A stretch of 64,000 nt of DNA from Panorpa germanica. Its lineage: Eukaryota > Arthropoda > Insecta > Mecoptera > Panorpidae. Of the stretch, positions 63,620 through 64,000 are shown in pieces. The notes beneath the pieces were generated by a model. The model saw only the letters and a list, made by a program, of their open reading frames with translations. It ran no database searches and had not been told where the DNA came from. How positions within the stretch are numbered: position 1 is the first letter of the stretch; each line of letters begins with the position of its first letter. Made by a program: the position numbers and the translations under genes. The stretch is taken from the NCBI GenBank assembly GCA_963678705.1, contig OY783205.1:15190001-15254000 (forward strand), in the 5' to 3' direction.

Positions 63620-64000
63620 TTGACTGAAAAAAAAAAATATAGAAAAAAAGAAGAAAAAAAAACTGAAAAACACGCTATTATAGCGCATTGAAACAATATA
63701 TATAATGATAAATTATGTGATAATACTTACATGTAAAATTCACTGTATTTCGCTTTACTACAAACTAAATTTAACCTGTACTTTAGACGTTTGAGATTAA
63801 TACAATATGTTTAAAGATTATATATATAGGTTACAACTGTTTACTATTTAATATCATGCGACTAATATAAGTATAAACAATAATATGCAGTTTCTGGTAG
63901 TAAACATGTGTCAGCGTTCTTAGATCTTAGTGCCGTGTGACTATGAGTCATCCATTACGCATCGGGTGGCTGGTATTTGGATATAACAAATAATTAATAG
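63620..64000 (-). promoter_or_regulatory. Upstream region of the Helitron gene
   Basis: AT-rich, with a T-rich run on the minus strand just before the MPPKK start. No clear TATA box or Helitron 5' end could be fixed. Confidence 0.3.

Larger units (their letters stand above)
58558..64000 (-). mobile_element. Autonomous Helitron, 5' end beyond the window
   Basis: The 3' end on the minus strand is CTAG at 58561-58558 followed by T (plus-strand A 58557), preceded by the hairpin gccacagcaacgcgtggc. These last 43 bp match the 3' end of the Helitron at 51715-52750 with about two differences. It carries the RepHel gene. The expected TC-starting 5' end was not seen before 64000. Confidence 0.85.

Noticed and set aside
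1-64000. CRISPR arrays, bacterial operons, rRNA or tRNA genes
   Set aside because: No spaced identical repeats, ribosome-binding sites or tRNA/rRNA landmarks were seen; all content is eukaryotic.

Overview
The window is AT-rich arthropod DNA, most likely insect. Mariner, R1-like and jockey-like LINEs, Helitrons and a TTAA-flanked MITE are interleaved as in insect genomes. Order is not resolved: the R1-like 3' remnants resemble those common in Hymenoptera, but hemipterans remain possible. No prokaryotic operon, rRNA, tRNA or CRISPR array was seen.

Region 1 to 34.9 kb, the main discovery. This region looks empty because it has no long ORF. On the + strand it holds a long series of splice acceptor, tiny exon, splice donor units: an AG, usually exactly 3 nt, then GTAAGT or a close variant. 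I place 44 core exons between 1305 and 34734: 32 of 3 nt, five of 6 nt, two of 9, two of 12, one of 18, one of 48, and a terminal exon with a stop and a poly(A) signal. Every internal exon is a multiple of three. Joined in order they are open in one frame only (phase 1), giving 88 residues and then TAA. In that frame a 3-nt exon supplies two bases of one codon and one of the next. The product is small, acidic, with 7 Cys and 2 Trp. The start codon and 5' exons lie left of the window or were not recognised. All exons were found by eye; RNA is needed to prove them.

The introns carry mobile DNA: a TTAA MITE (317-887), an internally deleted mariner (2486-3184), two decayed mariner copies (about 11.5 and 16.3 kb), LINE 3' remnants (12, 20 and 22 kb) and a 7.4-kb head-to-tail array of Helitron-like units (24.8-32.3 kb). 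Four copies of one 6-nt exon with its flanks (17.1-18.4 kb) show the gene growing by segmental duplication.

Region 34.9 to 58.5 kb is nested retrotransposons. A decayed LINE (36.4-39.0 kb) is interrupted by a full-length non-LTR element (38972-44693) with an intact 1242-residue EN-RT-RNase H ORF and a 12-bp target duplication. A degenerate jockey-like LINE follows (44.8-48.9 kb), split by repeats. An R1-like LINE (49.1-56.1 kb) is broken by a non-autonomous Helitron (51715-52750) and by a minus-strand LINE carrying only ORF1 (54140-55707, 12-bp target duplication).

Region 58.5 to 64 kb is an autonomous Helitron on the minus strand with an HUH Rep and Pif1-type helicase, one intron and one premature stop. 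Its 3' terminus matches that of the Helitron at 51.7 kb, so the two belong to one family.
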